A stretch of 64,000 bases of DNA from Hygrocybe punicea (lineage: Eukaryota; Basidiomycota; Agaricomycetes; Agaricales; Hygrophoraceae): assembly GCA_963556145.1 (NCBI GenBank), contig OY744461.1, forward strand, positions 1,736,001-1,800,000. The letters run 5' to 3'. Below the pieces are notes generated by a model. It was given only the letters and a program-made list of their open reading frames with translations. It did not search any database and was not told where the DNA came from. Every line of letters starts with the position of its first letter. The stretch's first letter is position 1. Made by a program: the position numbers and the translations under genes. Shown here piece after piece: positions 11,225 to 24,451 of this stretch.

Positions 11225-14200
11225 ATGAGCACACCCCACGCACCTAAACACCCTCGTGGATGCCTGAAAGGGTTCAAGAACAAGCCCGATGCTGGTACCA
11301 AGGGGAGGCCAGTTGGACGGCCTCGGAAACAGCCAGTCAGTGGTCAGTCATTTAATTGTTCTACACGATTCATGCACTTACCTGCGTGTTCGTATGCTTG
11401 AAGAACCTCCCCATCACACACTACATCCATTCCATCCCTTCATTGCTCTGGTCCCCCTCTCCTTACCAGTCCAGGCACCAGTGACTGGCAACTCGGCCTC
11501 AGTCGACGCGTCACACAATGAGGTGGATATGCAGCCCATTCCTCCCACCGCTCAAGTTCCCAAATGTCTGCAGCAACCATCTGTATGTGCCCAAGCTGAA
11601 AATGTGGAGTTGGGTGAGTTTCTTTTCTTCAGTGTTGATGATTGGGCAATCACTGACGTTGATCCTGTGCTTGTCTGACAACCTCCTTTTCAAGAGCCTA
11701 GAGGTTTGCCTCAACCATCTGCAGGCACCCTTGCCAAGAGAGCTGGATTCGGTGAGCTTTTGTGCTCAAATGATGTCTTCATGGTCATTGATTTCAGCTT
11801 TCGCGAACGTCATTGATCCCCCATTCGTTGACTCAAATTCAAGTATCTGGAAGTCTGTCCAAACTCTCTGGAGATGGCCATGCGTCACCAACTGGACTTG
11901 GTGAGTTCTCTGTTTTCAGATGGTTTCTTGTCGATGCAAGCCATTGTGAATGGATAGATCTGCATCTAACTATCCCATCCGCTGCCCCGGAGTTATCCCA
12001 GGGTGACACCACAGTGTCCAGTGTACCAGGGACTTGTTACCAGCTGCCTGAGAGTGGACCTGATGATCCAGATGATGAGGACGAGCAACATGACACTGAA
12101 GATGATGATGGGAGCAATGGAGAGTTTCGAAACAATGGCGATGATGAGGAGACAATTCCATCCAGCTCTCTCCTTCCCCTCCCTTCCCCAGACACCGCAA
12201 ACCCTGCATCGACAACCAATCTAACCAGGCATGGAGGTCCTGGAAAAGCTCAAAGCCGTCTTCTGACCTGGCTTGTGGATGATTACTGTGACACCTGTGA
12301 ATGGCTCAAAACTGAGATGAGAGCCAATGCACAAGGGCAGCCAAACTGTTATGTTGCTGGCCAGTTCATCAACCGCCAACCATCCATTGTGTTTTCAAAT
12401 CCTGCTCAACTCCAGCCACATCTTTTCTATCATCCAGACTATTTTGTCTGGCTACCACACCTATTCCATCGCATACCATGTCCTTCATGCAAGATATTGG
12501 GACGCAAGTGGAAGGACAATAAAGCCTGTCTGCTTGCTGTCAAGGAATGGCCAGAGATGCCCCAATGAGTTGTTGGTGTCAAATCTAATGTGTACATCAT
12601 TGGTCAACATTACTATTGCAGTGATGCATACCGAAATGATTCAAAGGCTTCATATCTGTTGATACGAGCAATTGCATATCTCATATCTTGAGATGGTCAA
12701 GTCCCGCTCAGTGGCTGTCGAATCATCTGCCTTTTGGTGCATGGAACAATGTAGATGGTTATCCTGGCTTTGTGCCATCACACACATATTTCTGTTGTTT
12801 CTACGATATGCTGATTGAGAAACACACCACCAAAATTGACCAGCACATGGCAATGCTCTCAGCACGGGTCCATTGACCACAGTTTTAAGGTGAGGAATAT
12901 TATATTCACCACAGCTGTGTCTGACCCCGCTCTAGGTCCCAAAGCACCTTGGAAAAATGGGGGGTGTTCCGGTATTTGGAGCTCTTCACACAGTGGTCAA
13001 TGAGTATGGAGAAATCTGTAACATGACATTAACGCCAATGAAGGCCCATGATCAGTTCATGCCAGCCCTCTCGAAGATTCCTTTTTCTCTGCAACAATAT
13101 GGCCATAGTGACATCGAGCTGGTATACACCGATAGTGTACAAGGGGATAAAGCAGAGCTGGAGAGGATTTTCCCATCGCTTGTCTGTGATGTTCACCCCA
13201 TGCCGAGTTCTACACTGCCATCACTATCCCTTCTGGATGGATGGAGTGTATCTGAGCTTGGTACCACTTATCAAGTCAATATGCAGCTTGATAGCCTCAT
13301 GGAGGACTTCCAGACCATCTCCGGTGATGCCTATGTGGCAATGTATATGGAATGGCCTGTTGACCTGCAGAATGAGATCCAGGGCTGGGTCTCTCTGATT
13401 CAGCTTGCCTTTCATCAACAGATATATCTCATACCAGTATGCCGACATACTGCACATCGTGAATTGAAGGCTACTTCTGATCAAGGTTGTGTCCTACATT
13501 CGTGATGGGTTTTTGCATCTTCCACATACATTGCTTTCTCTGCTCCATTCACCTCGCATTCACAAAGTTGGGGTGCACATTAAGGCAGACTTCACAAGGC
13601 TCTTTTGGGACTGTGGTTTTTCAGCAACAGATCCACCATTTTGCAGGGAACTGGAGCTGGGTTCTGTCGCAAAGCAGAACAATATCACAAGTCTCACAAA
13701 TATCAGTCTTGCTGATCTCACTTCACTTGTCCTCTATCGCTTTCTCCTGAAGGATGCCTCAATCCACATCAGCACACAGTGGGACAGTGGGACACTCACA
13801 ATGGCACAGAAGCAGTATGCGATTCTTGATGTCTACGCTGCATGGGCTGTCTTTGATGCCATGACTGCCCTACCACTTGATAACATGGTCACCATCAAGA
13901 CGAGTGGAGGTACAGCAGTGCGATTACTGTCTCGAGATCACAAGACCACCATTGCATTTGGATTTATTGCACCAGACAGGCCAGTTGACTTAAATGGTGT
14001 CGCTGTCACAAAGACACGAACCATTGTAAATGTCACATCAGTCCAGGTGCCTGCCTATCTCATTCCTCGTGAGCTACTCAAATCCCGCAGCAAGGATGTT
14101 GCAATCTCTGACTTTGGTGACTCCTTCCCATTTGGCCTTCTCTGCCGCATTTGAGACCTTCGCATATGCCCTCACCCACCACAGCAACCACGAACACTGG

Positions 14201-16041
14201 CACCACTACCTGCTCAACCATATGTTCCCCTCAATGAACAATATACCTCTAGTGATGTGGCATCAGCTTCGCAAACAGGTCCTGAAGCTGATGAATGTTC
14301 CACATGGCCTGATGTAATTCAGTATGATCACAATGAGGACAACCCACGCACAGCAAGCTGGGATCCACTTTCAGACATTCAGGCACAGTCATTGCAATGT
14401 CTTCCCTGCCTTACATCACCAGATATGCCAATACGATCCTGAGTCCTTGGGGATGTCTGGCACCTGATGGATCAATTCAAGATATCACTACATCATGGTC
14501 TCCGTCACCCATTTGCTCAAGTGTTACGTGATGCACTACTCATTCCAGATGCTAGTGACAAGGCTGCTGTGTCTTGTGTTCTTGACATACTCCACACAAC
14601 CTATGACCTCATGGTGCTCACTAATGCAGAGTGGGTCTGGGCCTGTGTCAAGAGGTTTATTCCGGAGCCAGAGATATTGCTGCCCCGAGTCACACAAGTT
14701 CTTCAGACATTTGGACCATTGAGGGACAGCACAACCAGGCAGCCACTATTCAATGATGCATCCTGGGAGAAAGCTCGTGCTGTGCTTGAGAATATCTGAT
14801 TAAGGTATTATTCTGACCCACCTGGTGTCAGCCTTTACACCACCCATGGAACTGATGCCCATGGCCTCAACATGTACAGATGTATCCGAGGCACAAACAA
14901 TGTGGAGGGTGGTGTTCATCAGAACATCAGACTGCGATTTGGGTCTTTTAATGCATCACCACATTTTGTAGTCAACCTGTTGTGTGACTATTGTCTGTCC
15001 CACAATCTGAAAGTAAGTCCCATTCACCTTACCCAGAATCACTTGCTGACAATGTCCATGACAGGTTGGCACAACCAATCGCACAGGAAAACCATATGCT
15101 GGCTCATATGATATCTGGGCTACAAATCACCTGTTCTCCCTCCTTGACTCCACTGCTGAAGCCTGTCATCCAGTCACAAAGTCAAATCTACCATTATTGG
15201 GATGGGTGAATGGAAATGACTGTGACAGATCATCAGAGTCTTTTGGGATCCTTCCTCTCTCTAAATCCACTTGCAGCAAGCTTGGGATGCATGCCTATCA
15301 TCCAACATTTGCTGAAGAGATCAATGTGCGACATGACCACCTGGCCAAACACCAACACACTTGTATCAGCTGTCTTACCAATTCACACTGTTTAGGAGAG
15401 AGCCCTCTACCATGCACTCACCAAACTGGAGAGTGGGCATTTTGGTGGTCCCGAAAGCCAAACTGGATTGCTGTCTCTTCTGATTGGTCACAATACTGCA
15501 ATGGTGTTGATATCTTCTACAAGGTTGTGCATTCATATATTTATGTTCATTGGTATGATCTGATGTGATATTTACAGCTGCCAGAGCATCTCAAGGCATA
15601 TCACAAAACCTAGCAGGAACACCGCAATGAGTCAAACTCAGTTGAACAAAATAAGACTGCATATACATTGATTCATGCACAACTGGAGACAATACTGGAC
15701 ACAGGACATACTCGACAGATTCCAGCTTAGGGCCCACAGACACTTGATGAACAAGTTATGCAAGGTCGATGTGCATTGCCACACACTGATGATGACAATG
15801 TCAACAGATACCACATTGGTATACTTCTTGGCTGTGCCAGTGCTCAACAAACATCACTTCATCTCTCATATGGAGAAAAACCACTTGGTGGCACTTTGGT
15901 GCAGGGAAAGGGGGAAAAGAGACAGATGGATTCTTCTGGTAAGGATATTATTATCAAAAAAAGGAAACCTTGTGCATGCCCAAGGTGTGGTCAGGTGGGC
16001 TGTCCAGGTGCATTTAATAGTCAACCATGTATGCCTTGATT
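11225..16041 (+). pseudogene. Decayed large gene: AT-hook, cysteine-rich (DUF6729-like) and 3'-5' exonuclease-like domains
   Basis: The start (ATG 11225) encodes a GRPVGRPRKQ AT-hook-like tract. Three short degenerate GEF/VD repeats follow (11.59-11.95 kb), then an acidic linker. Next is a fungal cysteine-rich region with HLFHRIPCPSC, resembling what I recall as DUF6729. After that comes SIDHSFK (joined over the intron 12890-12935 to VPKHL) and a VYTD...GDKAELE segment. The 13486-13900 region reads VGVHIKADFTRLF and YAILDVYAAWAVFDAM, the pattern of a DnaQ/WRN-type 3'-5' exonuclease. The C-terminal part has RGTNNVEGGVH and ends in CACPRCGQVGCPG. Introns 12890-12935, 13437-13485 and 15013-15064 keep frame. 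In-frame TGA codons at 12566, 12689, 14152, 14440 and 14797 break it, while the surrounding frame is intact. Whether it is a host gene family or transposon cargo is unknown. Confidence 0.7.
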
Positions 16042-16224
16042 AATTGTCTTGTACTACCTCCTCTTCTCCCTTTATTTAGTTTATTTAATTTTCTACCACC
16101 CACTCCAGGTATAATTCAACTGCCAATTTGATTGGGTATGTCACAAAAGAGTCACAGCAAATGACGTCTGCAGAATATGGATGTCCCCTACCTTAGTAAG
16201 ACCACTTGGACTCCATCGTTTCCC

Positions 16225-16680
16225 GTGGCTGTGATTTTATAGGCACCTTGTACCTTTTGGTAGAAATTAAATAAATTAAAGAAATTACAGTGTATTTCAA
16301 AAACCTTGTCAGTAAGTGAAAAAAAATTCTGGCAGGCAATCCGGCCATTGCCATTTTTCATTTCTTCATGCCAATCATCAACCCTTCTCCTGCTTACCAG
16401 GCTACTGCTCCTGCTTCTAATTCTATTGTAAATATCCCACATACTACCCAGAACATCACTCCTGCATGCACAGAAGATACCTCTGTTTCCGTCTTTGAAC
16501 ATCTTATTGCAATCATCACTGCTCCAAAGCAAGTTTGTCTCAGTGATAAAAAGACAAAAACTGATCTGTGCAACACAAAAAGGCTGGAGGCTGTCTCAGC
16601 ATTCTTGGACTGTAAGGATGCAGGTGCCTTGGTGGATACCAGCACCAGCACCTACAAAAGCAGGTACTGGCAGTGACAGC
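16225..16680 (+). repeat. Partial duplicate of the ORF at 24.58-24.88 kb
   Basis: Shares long near-identical blocks with 24580-24875 (for example ACCCAGAACA, CCTGCATGCACAGAAGATAC) and the same reading frame (TPACTEDT-VSVFE). It is truncated after about 16570. The two copies flank the KDZ element as direct repeats about 8 kb apart. Confidence 0.75.
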
Positions 16681-17343
16681 AGTGGCAACAAGTGTGGTGA
16701 GGGCATGGTGACAGTGCAGGATGGGTCAGTGGGGATATGAAGAGAGAGAAACTGTTAGCTATAGCACATATCCAGTCATATCCAGGTTGTCAAATCAATA
16801 CCATTCTTTTTATCATAATGAAATGGCATCCTAAGTAATAAATAAGGAATATGTATATAATATAATTGGTGTGTTTTGCAGCTGGGCAGGAAACTATACA
16901 GTTCTACATAGTACTCTATAGGTAGCCTGTAAGGCTATGTGATGCTATGTAGTGGGGACAGGCAATGCTCCCTTGGAGTTTGAAATTCTCCCACCTTGTG
17001 GCACACGCCAAATGTCAAATGTGAGACGGTCACCTTTTCATAGCTTTCTACAGCACAAATGAGCATACATTTCAGTGAGAAAATTTAAAGTGTATGCATA
17101 CCTTAGCAAAGTCTTTGGGACAGAATCTTTTGAAAGTTTTTCTGTCAGTCTGTATGCACAACTGAACACTCATCATGAAAGACCCAGGCCACTGATAAAA
17201 ATTCAGTCCCAAACATATTGCTCAGGAGGTAGGTTATATGTATTCCAGCACTTTAAATCATAGCAAATGGGCTTGTGGAAGCCTAGCTAAATCGTTTGCG
17301 ATTGCCTGCAGATTCACAAATTAAGCAGTGTGAGGTCAGCACA
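16681..17343. other. Intergenic between duplicated ORF and KDZ element
   Basis: No gene. It contains the phrase GGGGACAGGCAATGCTCCC (about 16957-16975), which recurs inverted near 24258 just outside the other end of the KDZ element, and a repeated GGCTATGTAGTGCTATG-like word. Confidence 0.4.
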
Positions 17344-18038
17344 GTACTTTTCACTCTACCACAACTTCCCCTGGAGTCCCTGGGGAGTCCCTAGGGACCA
17401 GGTTGGACTGGGGACTCCTGGGGACTGAAAGGGGACTAAAGGGGGACTCCCTGGGGAATTGACAAGGATTAAGCTGATTTGCCTTTATTTAGTTCTTGGG
17501 GACTCCCCAGAGAGTCCCCAAGCAGTCCCCCTTCATTCCCCCAAAAACTCGGGATTTTTTGACATTTTGGCCTTTATCTCAATAAACATTATAGTTATTA
17601 AAATTCTGAGTCTACCCTTCAAAACAAACTATAATGCCGCTTCATGTCAGTTGTCAATCTCAACTATTCCCAAGGGAGTCCCCTCTCATTCCCCAGGGAG
17701 TCCCCCTTCATTCCCCCAAAAACTTGGGATTTTTCAACTTTTTTGCCTTTATCTCAGTAACTATTACAGATATACACATATTAAAATACACATCATATCA
17801 CAGATTGAGACGGCTTCTGCTTAGTACCTAATCTAATCATTTCCCCAGAGACTCCCCTTATTCCCCATCTAAAACCCAGAATTTCTAATTTAATATTTAA
17901 GATATTTGAAATGTTTATATACTGTTTTATCAAACCACAGTACTTCATTAAACCACAGTACTTCATTACAAGAGAGACCAAATCTGTGAACACTGAGCAG
18001 GCAATATTAGTACAAGGGGACCAACACATTTCAGAAGT

Positions 18039-18183
18039 TTACATGTCATCACTATCATCCTGCATCCTATCACTGTCATCATCTTCATCATCTTCATCAT
18101 CATCCTTATCCTCATCCTCCTCATCCTCATCCTTATCCTCATCCTCATCCTCATCCTCCTCATCCTCATCCTCATCCTCATCC

Positions 18184-18241
<58 letters not shown>

Positions 18242-20638
18242 CATCATCATCACTATCACCATCACTATCACTATCACCATCACCATCACCATCATCATCA
18301 TTGCTCTCCTGGCTTTCATTTTCCTCCTCATCCTGAATTGGCTGATTTGCTTGACTCTGTTTCTGGATGACCCGTTCTGTGTGAAGGAATAACATGGTGT
18401 GCAAGAACCAGTCAAAGTTACATGGAAGCATTCTCTTCAAGATTGGTTCAAATCCACCCAACCATGCATTTAACTGCTCACATGCCTGAGTATTGAAGGC
18501 ACGCTTGTAATAAGGTTGTCCTTCCCTATTTTGAGCCACAATTACAAGGTTTGGGGCTGATCCATTTAATGGAGCTGGGTTGCACCATTTACGACAAAGG
18601 TAGTCTGTTGTCCTGTGATTGACATAGTGATAGGAGTCAACTATGAATCGAGTAGTGTTCTTCCAAATGTTCCAACTTCCATTGGAGATAGAGGTTCGGA
18701 GCACAAGACAAGCCTTGTCAATGAAAATATAGTCAGGGCATGACTCTGGTGTTGGATAGACAGTTTCCAAGAAGTGCAAAATATTTGTTGGGGATTCAGA
18801 TTTTGCCAAGCAATCACTACTCCACAAGGTGCACATATTGTTTCAACACAGTAGAACCTTGGAGCAATAAAGTGGTTTGCTCGACGAGGTTCAGGTGCAG
18901 CCTCATCATGAGGTTGAACATGCTGTGCTACACCTGGAAGCCATGGTTGATTTTCCTCCTCTGTCCTATGCAGTAACCGGCGAATACCGAGGATACTTTG
19001 ACGACCATAACGAGTCACATGGTTGTACCATCGCTCTTGGTGTGTTTGGCAAGCCTGTGTCCCAGCAACTTTCAGATTTTCACAATCTCGAATGTGACAT
19101 TGAGCTCCAAACTGAGCTTCATGAGCAGCACAATACACTCCTCCACATGCATTTGCCAGGGGATCCAAACAGTCATCCCTAGAACAATGCTATTCCACAA
19201 TTAATATAGGTGATAGCCCATAAATCAGGCACAATATACTTACAGTGATGCCCATAACAACACCATCCATTACAGCTGCAGTCACAACACCTGGTGCTTC
19301 ATCAACATCCATTTCTTCATCTGCTCTGTCTTGAACATTCTGTCTAGCTTGAGCAGCATCTTGAGCGGCCAAGTCTGCATCCTCTCCAAGAAGCACAGGG
19401 ACTGCTCTGTTTTCATCCACACCAACCATTGCAGCAGGATCATCTCCTGTAATCACATCTGCCGTCCTCTTGTAAACATGAGTGCATTCAGAACAGGAGT
19501 GTCTAGCAGCATTTCCTTATTGCCCAGCTTGGCAAAAGCCTTGGTAGTGACTTCTCCAATTGAAAGACCATCTGGAAGAACCAGATTGACTTCACAGACT
19601 TTTGCAACAGTGCACAATGATTCCTGGACAAAGGAATGCCAAATCTGCCGCCGGGATATCTTTCTTGATCCTCCTTGCTGAGTACCCCAGAACTATCATT
19701 CCAGAACTCTGCATAAGCAGCAGAGGATCCATGAAAGCTGTACATGCCATTCAGCACTGCAGTCGAAAAGGTACGATCAACCCAAGTCTTTTGAGATATG
19801 TGGCAGCATTGACATAGGTTTTGCTCCAATTATTGCCAGCTCCAGGCATTACTTCACGGTCATGATCTGCATAGTAGTGTGTGTCACAATCAGGACATTT
19901 CCCAACAAGGACATAACTGTGATCATGGATGTGTGTTCCCTTTATTAAGGTGACTGGGTTCATCTCTCTAACCCGGACTGTTTGTCTGAGGGAATGAGGG
20001 TTGCAGTCCATATTTTCACATTCCATGGCACCTGGGCAAATCATATAGACTGGCTCAATTTTATCCTTTGACACCTGCTTTAGCTTGCCATGGAATTGCC
20101 CCCGCCCATCATAAGGACATAAGTCCAAAAGTTTTGACAAGCCATCAAGTTTAGCTCCAATAGCATTGGTCACAGCCAGTTTTGCCATTTTTGTTCTCTT
20201 CTGCTCTTGTGAAAACAAGGTGTGGGCATCACGGCCAAGTCTGCTCTGCAAAGCATGAGCCAGAGCCTGCATCCAGCCAGTAGATTTCAATTTCTTCTCT
20301 CCTGGAGAGGCTGGATTCTGCTGCCAAGCATGTAGATTTAACAGCTCTGAATTCTCCGTCAGGCTGAACAAGACAACAAGCACAGTGGCCAATGAAACCT
20401 TGGAGCCAAATTCTTTCTCAATGAATTGGCTGAAGAGTTTGAATGGGATGTCTGGAAATGAATCCTGCGCAGGAAGAGCAGACACCGATGGCAGAGTGCC
20501 TAATGCCATAATCATAAATCCCATCAGAAGCATAAATCTGCCCCCATTGGAACACAACAATCCTAGGATTAACAGCAACAACCTCTGCAATGCAGAGATT
20601 AATCCAAGCATGAATGAGACATTGCTATCATAAACCAA
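18039..20638 (-). pseudogene. KDZ transposase-associated protein with CxC5- and CxC6-like cysteine clusters, frameshifted
   Basis: The upstream part (20638-19750) has a hydrophobic start and the cluster CPGAMECENMDC...CPDCDTHY (CxC5-like). It continues with a conserved [13 protein letters not shown] segment, then [20 protein letters not shown] and, after an intron near 19.18-19.25 kb, GGVYCAAHEAQFG..C (CxC6-like). A transposase-like RNase H region follows: DYIFIDKAC, RFIVDSYHY, LCRKWCNPAP, NTQACEQLNAWL. It ends in a long Asp/Glu tail. Frame breaks occur near 19690, 19500 and 18806, where similarity jumps frame without splice sites, so this copy is not functional. The exact start is unclear (no ATG in frame at 20638). 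Confidence 0.75.
18055..18302. repeat. Triplet repeat (TCATCC/TCATCA)n inside the KDZ gene
   Basis: About 250 bp of TCATC-type triplets. On the minus strand they encode the acidic Asp/Glu tail of the KDZ-associated protein, so they are probably coding rather than a free microsatellite. Confidence 0.85.
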
Positions 20639-20677
20639 TGATTATTGGTTCAAAAGACTAAATTATTGAATGTCTAC

Positions 20678-23602
20678 TTACACACACTTTTTTGCCAGTC
20701 TATCAGATTTCCTCTCCTTCCTCTTTCGGTTCCCCTCATCTTTTGCTTTCCTTTTTACATCCTTTTTCTTCCCATCCACTTCCTTCGCTTTTCCTTTTCC
20801 CTTACCAGGCAGCACACTGGTCTCTACCATCAGACCTCTATTCTCCAGAAAGGCATGAAGATCGGAGAAGAAGTACTGAGTCTTCTGAATGCCCCATACT
20901 TCCAAGTCACTGGGAGCATCATCATCCTTGTCCAGCCACAAAGCCATCTGGGGATGCTGAACAATCCCTGAGAAACACCACCGGTAATTGGAAAAGAACT
21001 TTGTCTTCAAGACAAAGATCTCAATGAGATCGGAAGCAGAAGGCCTCTTGCCTTCCCAGGTCCCATTCGCAACCATCACCTCCAGTTTTCGCATAGCTTC
21101 CTGGTATGCCTTATATTTTTGGTACGCAAAATGAAGTCCTTTGTCACTGCGATCAGTTAGATGAATTGGGATTTCGAGACGTAGCAGCAGATCATCTCGG
21201 AAAGGCCCAGCCACTGGCACCGTGGGGAGAGGTTTGCCAGCAACTTGCACCGGGGTGTCATCATTCTCATCCTGGAAGTGTTATCAGAGACTGAAATTCA
21301 GAAAACATTGAACTGTCCTCACTATTAAGAGAGGAAGCACCAAGTTACCATCCTCTGGCTTCCAGACCACAAACTCATCATCCTCAATGGCCTTGGAGTA
21401 TCGCCCTCGTACGGCCCACACATCATCATCCAGAATGTATATCCGCCTGTCATATTCTTGAATAATGTCAGAGACAGAAGTCACGACAACAAGGAAATGA
21501 GAAGACTCACTTCGAATAGGTGAATATCTATTGGCAAGCTTCTTGAGAACAGGCGCAAGTTCTGGAGTGACCACATGTTTTATTGACATAATGGGTTCGG
21601 CCTCAACATCATGACTATTGTATAATAAGATCTTGCCAAAAATAGGCCGTTGGGATTCTTGAACATCCTGATCGAAAAAATCGGAGGTGTCGGCCATATT
21701 GTAGACATTCCCAAGTGCATGGCCTCGAAAGGTGCCCCCAACAGTCCTAGAAGCACCTTGCAGCTCTGGGCGGAGAGCAGGGGGTGCAGACAAGGGGTGA
21801 GCAGTGTGATTTGAACTGTTCGCCCTCCTCGTTGCGTGGTTGGGATCTACCCAATCATCTACCCAACCATCCCTGGCCTGGCTATCATCCTGGCCCTGCT
21901 GTTCGATCCTCCCCACAGTCAACTGGTCATCATCAGACCAGTCCACCATCCCATCATCAACCCTGCCTGCACCGAAATTCTGGCCGTCACCTGCACCCAG
22001 GCGAGCACCGGCACCCTTGGTGACAGCCACACCCTGGCCCTGGCCCGCATGCATATCCTGGCCATTGTCAGTGCCAGTGCCCTTGCCAGTGCCCGCGGCC
22101 GCGCCCTTGCTCTTACTATCAGTGGTGTGTTTGCCCTGGCCAGCAGCGTCTTTGTCCTTGCCAGTGAAAAGGCTGGCATCCTGGCTTGCGCCCATGTCTT
22201 CGCTTGCTCTGTGGCCCTTTGCCTTGCCTGTGCCCTTGCCTGCTCCTGTACCCACACCCTTCCCTTCGCTTGCGACTACACCCTCATTTGTGCTGTGGCC
22301 CTTGGCCTTGCCTGCACCCGCGTCCCCATTGCCCACGCTGTGGACTTTGGCCTTGCCTGCGCCATGGCCTTTAACCTTGCCTGCGCCCGCGTCGCCGCTT
22401 ACGCTGTGGCTCTTGGCTTTGGCTGCCTTCTTGGCTGCCTTCTTGGCGGCATCCTGGTCCTGGCCCGTGCCCATGCTTGTGCTTGCTCCCCCACCCTCGC
22501 TCACATGGTGGCCCTTGCCTGCGCCCGCGTCCCCGTTGCCCGCGCCCGCACCCCCATCCTCGCTTACGCCGTGGCCCTTGCCTGTGCTCTTGGCTGCATC
22601 CTGGTTCTGGTCCACACCCACCCCCTGGCCCGCATTCATGCCTGTGTCCCTGCTAGTGCCCATGCCCATGTCTGCGCCTGCATCTTCCTCCTCGCTGGTC
22701 TCCTCGTCCTGGTGCGCGCCCTTGCCCTCATCCATGTCCACATCCTCGTCCTCGTCCATTGTCATGCCCTCGTCCTCGTCCATTGCCATGCCCTCGTCCT
22801 CGTCCATTGTCATGCCCTCGTCCTCGTCCATGGCCACGCCCGCGTAGTCCTCTTCCTTGGCGCCTGTGCCCTTGCTCACGTCCTCACCGTCGTTTGCACT
22901 TGTGCCCACGTCCACATCCTCGTTTGCACCTGCGACCACGTCGTCATCGTCATCATCGTCCTTGGCTACGTCCTCGCCCTCCTCCTTGTTCCCACTCACT
23001 TCCTCGTCTCCGCTTACATCCTTGCCTGCGTCCTTGCTCTCGTCCTCATCTGTGCCGGTGTCTTGAAATGGCCCCGTGGTTATCTGCAGGTCCGAACAGC
23101 AGCGGCGACCGGTGGTGGCTGGAATGGGGTAGGGTAGTTGAAGGAGAGCGTGGGCTGCTGGGCGGTTTCGTGGTGGCGGCGCCACGGTGATGCCGCTCGC
23201 CTCCAGCTCTTTTTCGGTCCTGATGTAGATCAGTCAATTAGTGTTGAAAAAAGGCAACAAAAAGATTTACTTAGTTAATTTGGCTGGCATCCCAGAATCC
23301 ACTGCTGCATCCTGGCATGCTTTCTGTGCCGATGTTAACCTGAATTGAAATAACTGTATTAGTAGCCTTAAGTCAAAGAAAACCTGCACTTACTTGCGAT
23401 CTTTTTTAGCCCGACGATCCTTCTTTCTGGCATTTGGCTGTAATCCTGCATCGTCATCTTCGTCTGCTTTCCTGGCCGCCCTCGTCCTGGGTGCCAGACT
23501 CGTTCTCTTGCTCTTAGCATTCGATTTTGTCGATCGGGTCTTCATTGTTTGTTGAGTTGAGAGTGTGTTGTGTGGATTGCCAGGTGACGTTGACGTTGAC
23601 AT
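20678..23602 (-). pseudogene. First ORF of the KDZ element: long acidic/repetitive protein with conserved C-terminus
   Basis: Exon 1 starts with ATG at 23602 (MSTSTSPGNP). Splicing at CGCAA|GTAAGT leads through a short exon (LTSAQKACQDAAVD...) into the long ORF 23185-21284. Its centre is made of AGKAKGHSVS-like and DEDEGMTM-like repeats. The last exon (about 21270-20678) contains WEGKRPSASDLIEIF, SDLEVWG and LHAFLENRG and ends in a basic KKK/RKRK tail. This arrangement recurs next to KDZ genes in Agaricomycetes as far as I recall. No function is known. It is called a pseudogene because the partner gene is broken, though this ORF itself looks mostly open. Confidence 0.55.
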
Positions 23603-24020
23603 GTGATGCAGGTCCGTGCTCGATGGTCTGTGCGCCGCAAACGCTATAAATATTTACGCAGAAGTGGCTATCATCAAAAAAAAATGACCTTGAAGTCAGT
23701 GTCTCGTTGGGGAAACCCCAATTACATAATTAAAACTTATTATTTGAGATATAAACTGAGAATTCACCGGGGAGTCCCCAGGGAATCCCCGGGGACCGAA
23801 TTTGAGGAGAGTCCCCAGAGATTCCCTGGGGAATGGGGACTCCATGGGGAGTACCTGGGGACTGCAGGGGGAATTCCCCCTGGGGGAAAATGGTTTTTTA
23901 GTGTGACTTGGCTGGTGATCAAGTCCCCAGTGAGTCCCCCTTCAGTCCCCCTTTTCCCCGGGGAGTCCCCAGGGACTCTAGGGGAAGTTGTGGTAAAGTG
24001 TAAAGACCTTGGTCAGCACA

Positions 24021-24451
24021 ATGTCACTCGAATCCGACGATTTTTGCCAGTTCTTTTGTGCTTCCCTAGCAGAAATAGTGAAATGCAACCATATGTCCAT
24101 CAAAATATATCAATAATGCTGTCTACGTAGTTTCTACAATTAATTTGTATCAGCAGCTGGCATGAGAGTGTCAGCCATTGTGAATTGCTTCCTGACCATC
24201 CAAAATCAATATTACAGTGGTGTACAAACAAGTACAAAGAGCACGATTTCTGAACCAGCATTGCCTGTCCCCATATGTAGAGCCCAGGCAAGGCTATGTA
24301 GTGCTATGAATTTGGGAACTTCTCTAGGATGCTATGGCTGCTATAGTTGCTATGACTAGGCTACATAGCGCTGGATCGTGGATTAGGTTTTGCTGATGAC
24401 TTAACTACTAGCGGCATTTTCTTTTTAACAGAAATCTTTTATAGATAGCTT
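24021..24451. other. Flank of KDZ element, no gene
   Basis: Contains an inverted echo of the 16.95 kb phrase (about 24258-24285) and short CTATG-rich repeats (24290-24370). I see no coding signal. Confidence 0.4.

Larger units (their letters stand above)
17344..24010 (-). mobile_element. KDZ-type DNA transposon, 6.67 kb, with TIRs and TSD
   Basis: Left end CACTCTACCACAACTTCCCC (17352-17371) is mirrored at the right by a closely matching inverse ending at 24000. Immediately outside the termini is a perfect 10 bp direct repeat GGTCAGCACA (17334-17343 and 24011-24020). An 8 bp duplication within this would match the Zisupton/KDZ class. Both subterminal regions (about 17365-17540 and 23760-23990) are packed with GGGGACTCC / GGGAGTCCC words. 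The interior holds two minus-strand genes typical of KDZ elements, both broken. Confidence 0.85.

Noticed and set aside
17911..18336. Plus-strand poly-Ser ORF
   Set aside because: It is the antisense of the Asp/Glu tail of the KDZ gene.
21784..23190. Large plus-strand ORFs (433 and 335 aa) opposite the KDZ first ORF
   Set aside because: Shadow frames of the repetitive minus-strand protein. The minus strand has splice-consistent exons and a conserved C-terminus.
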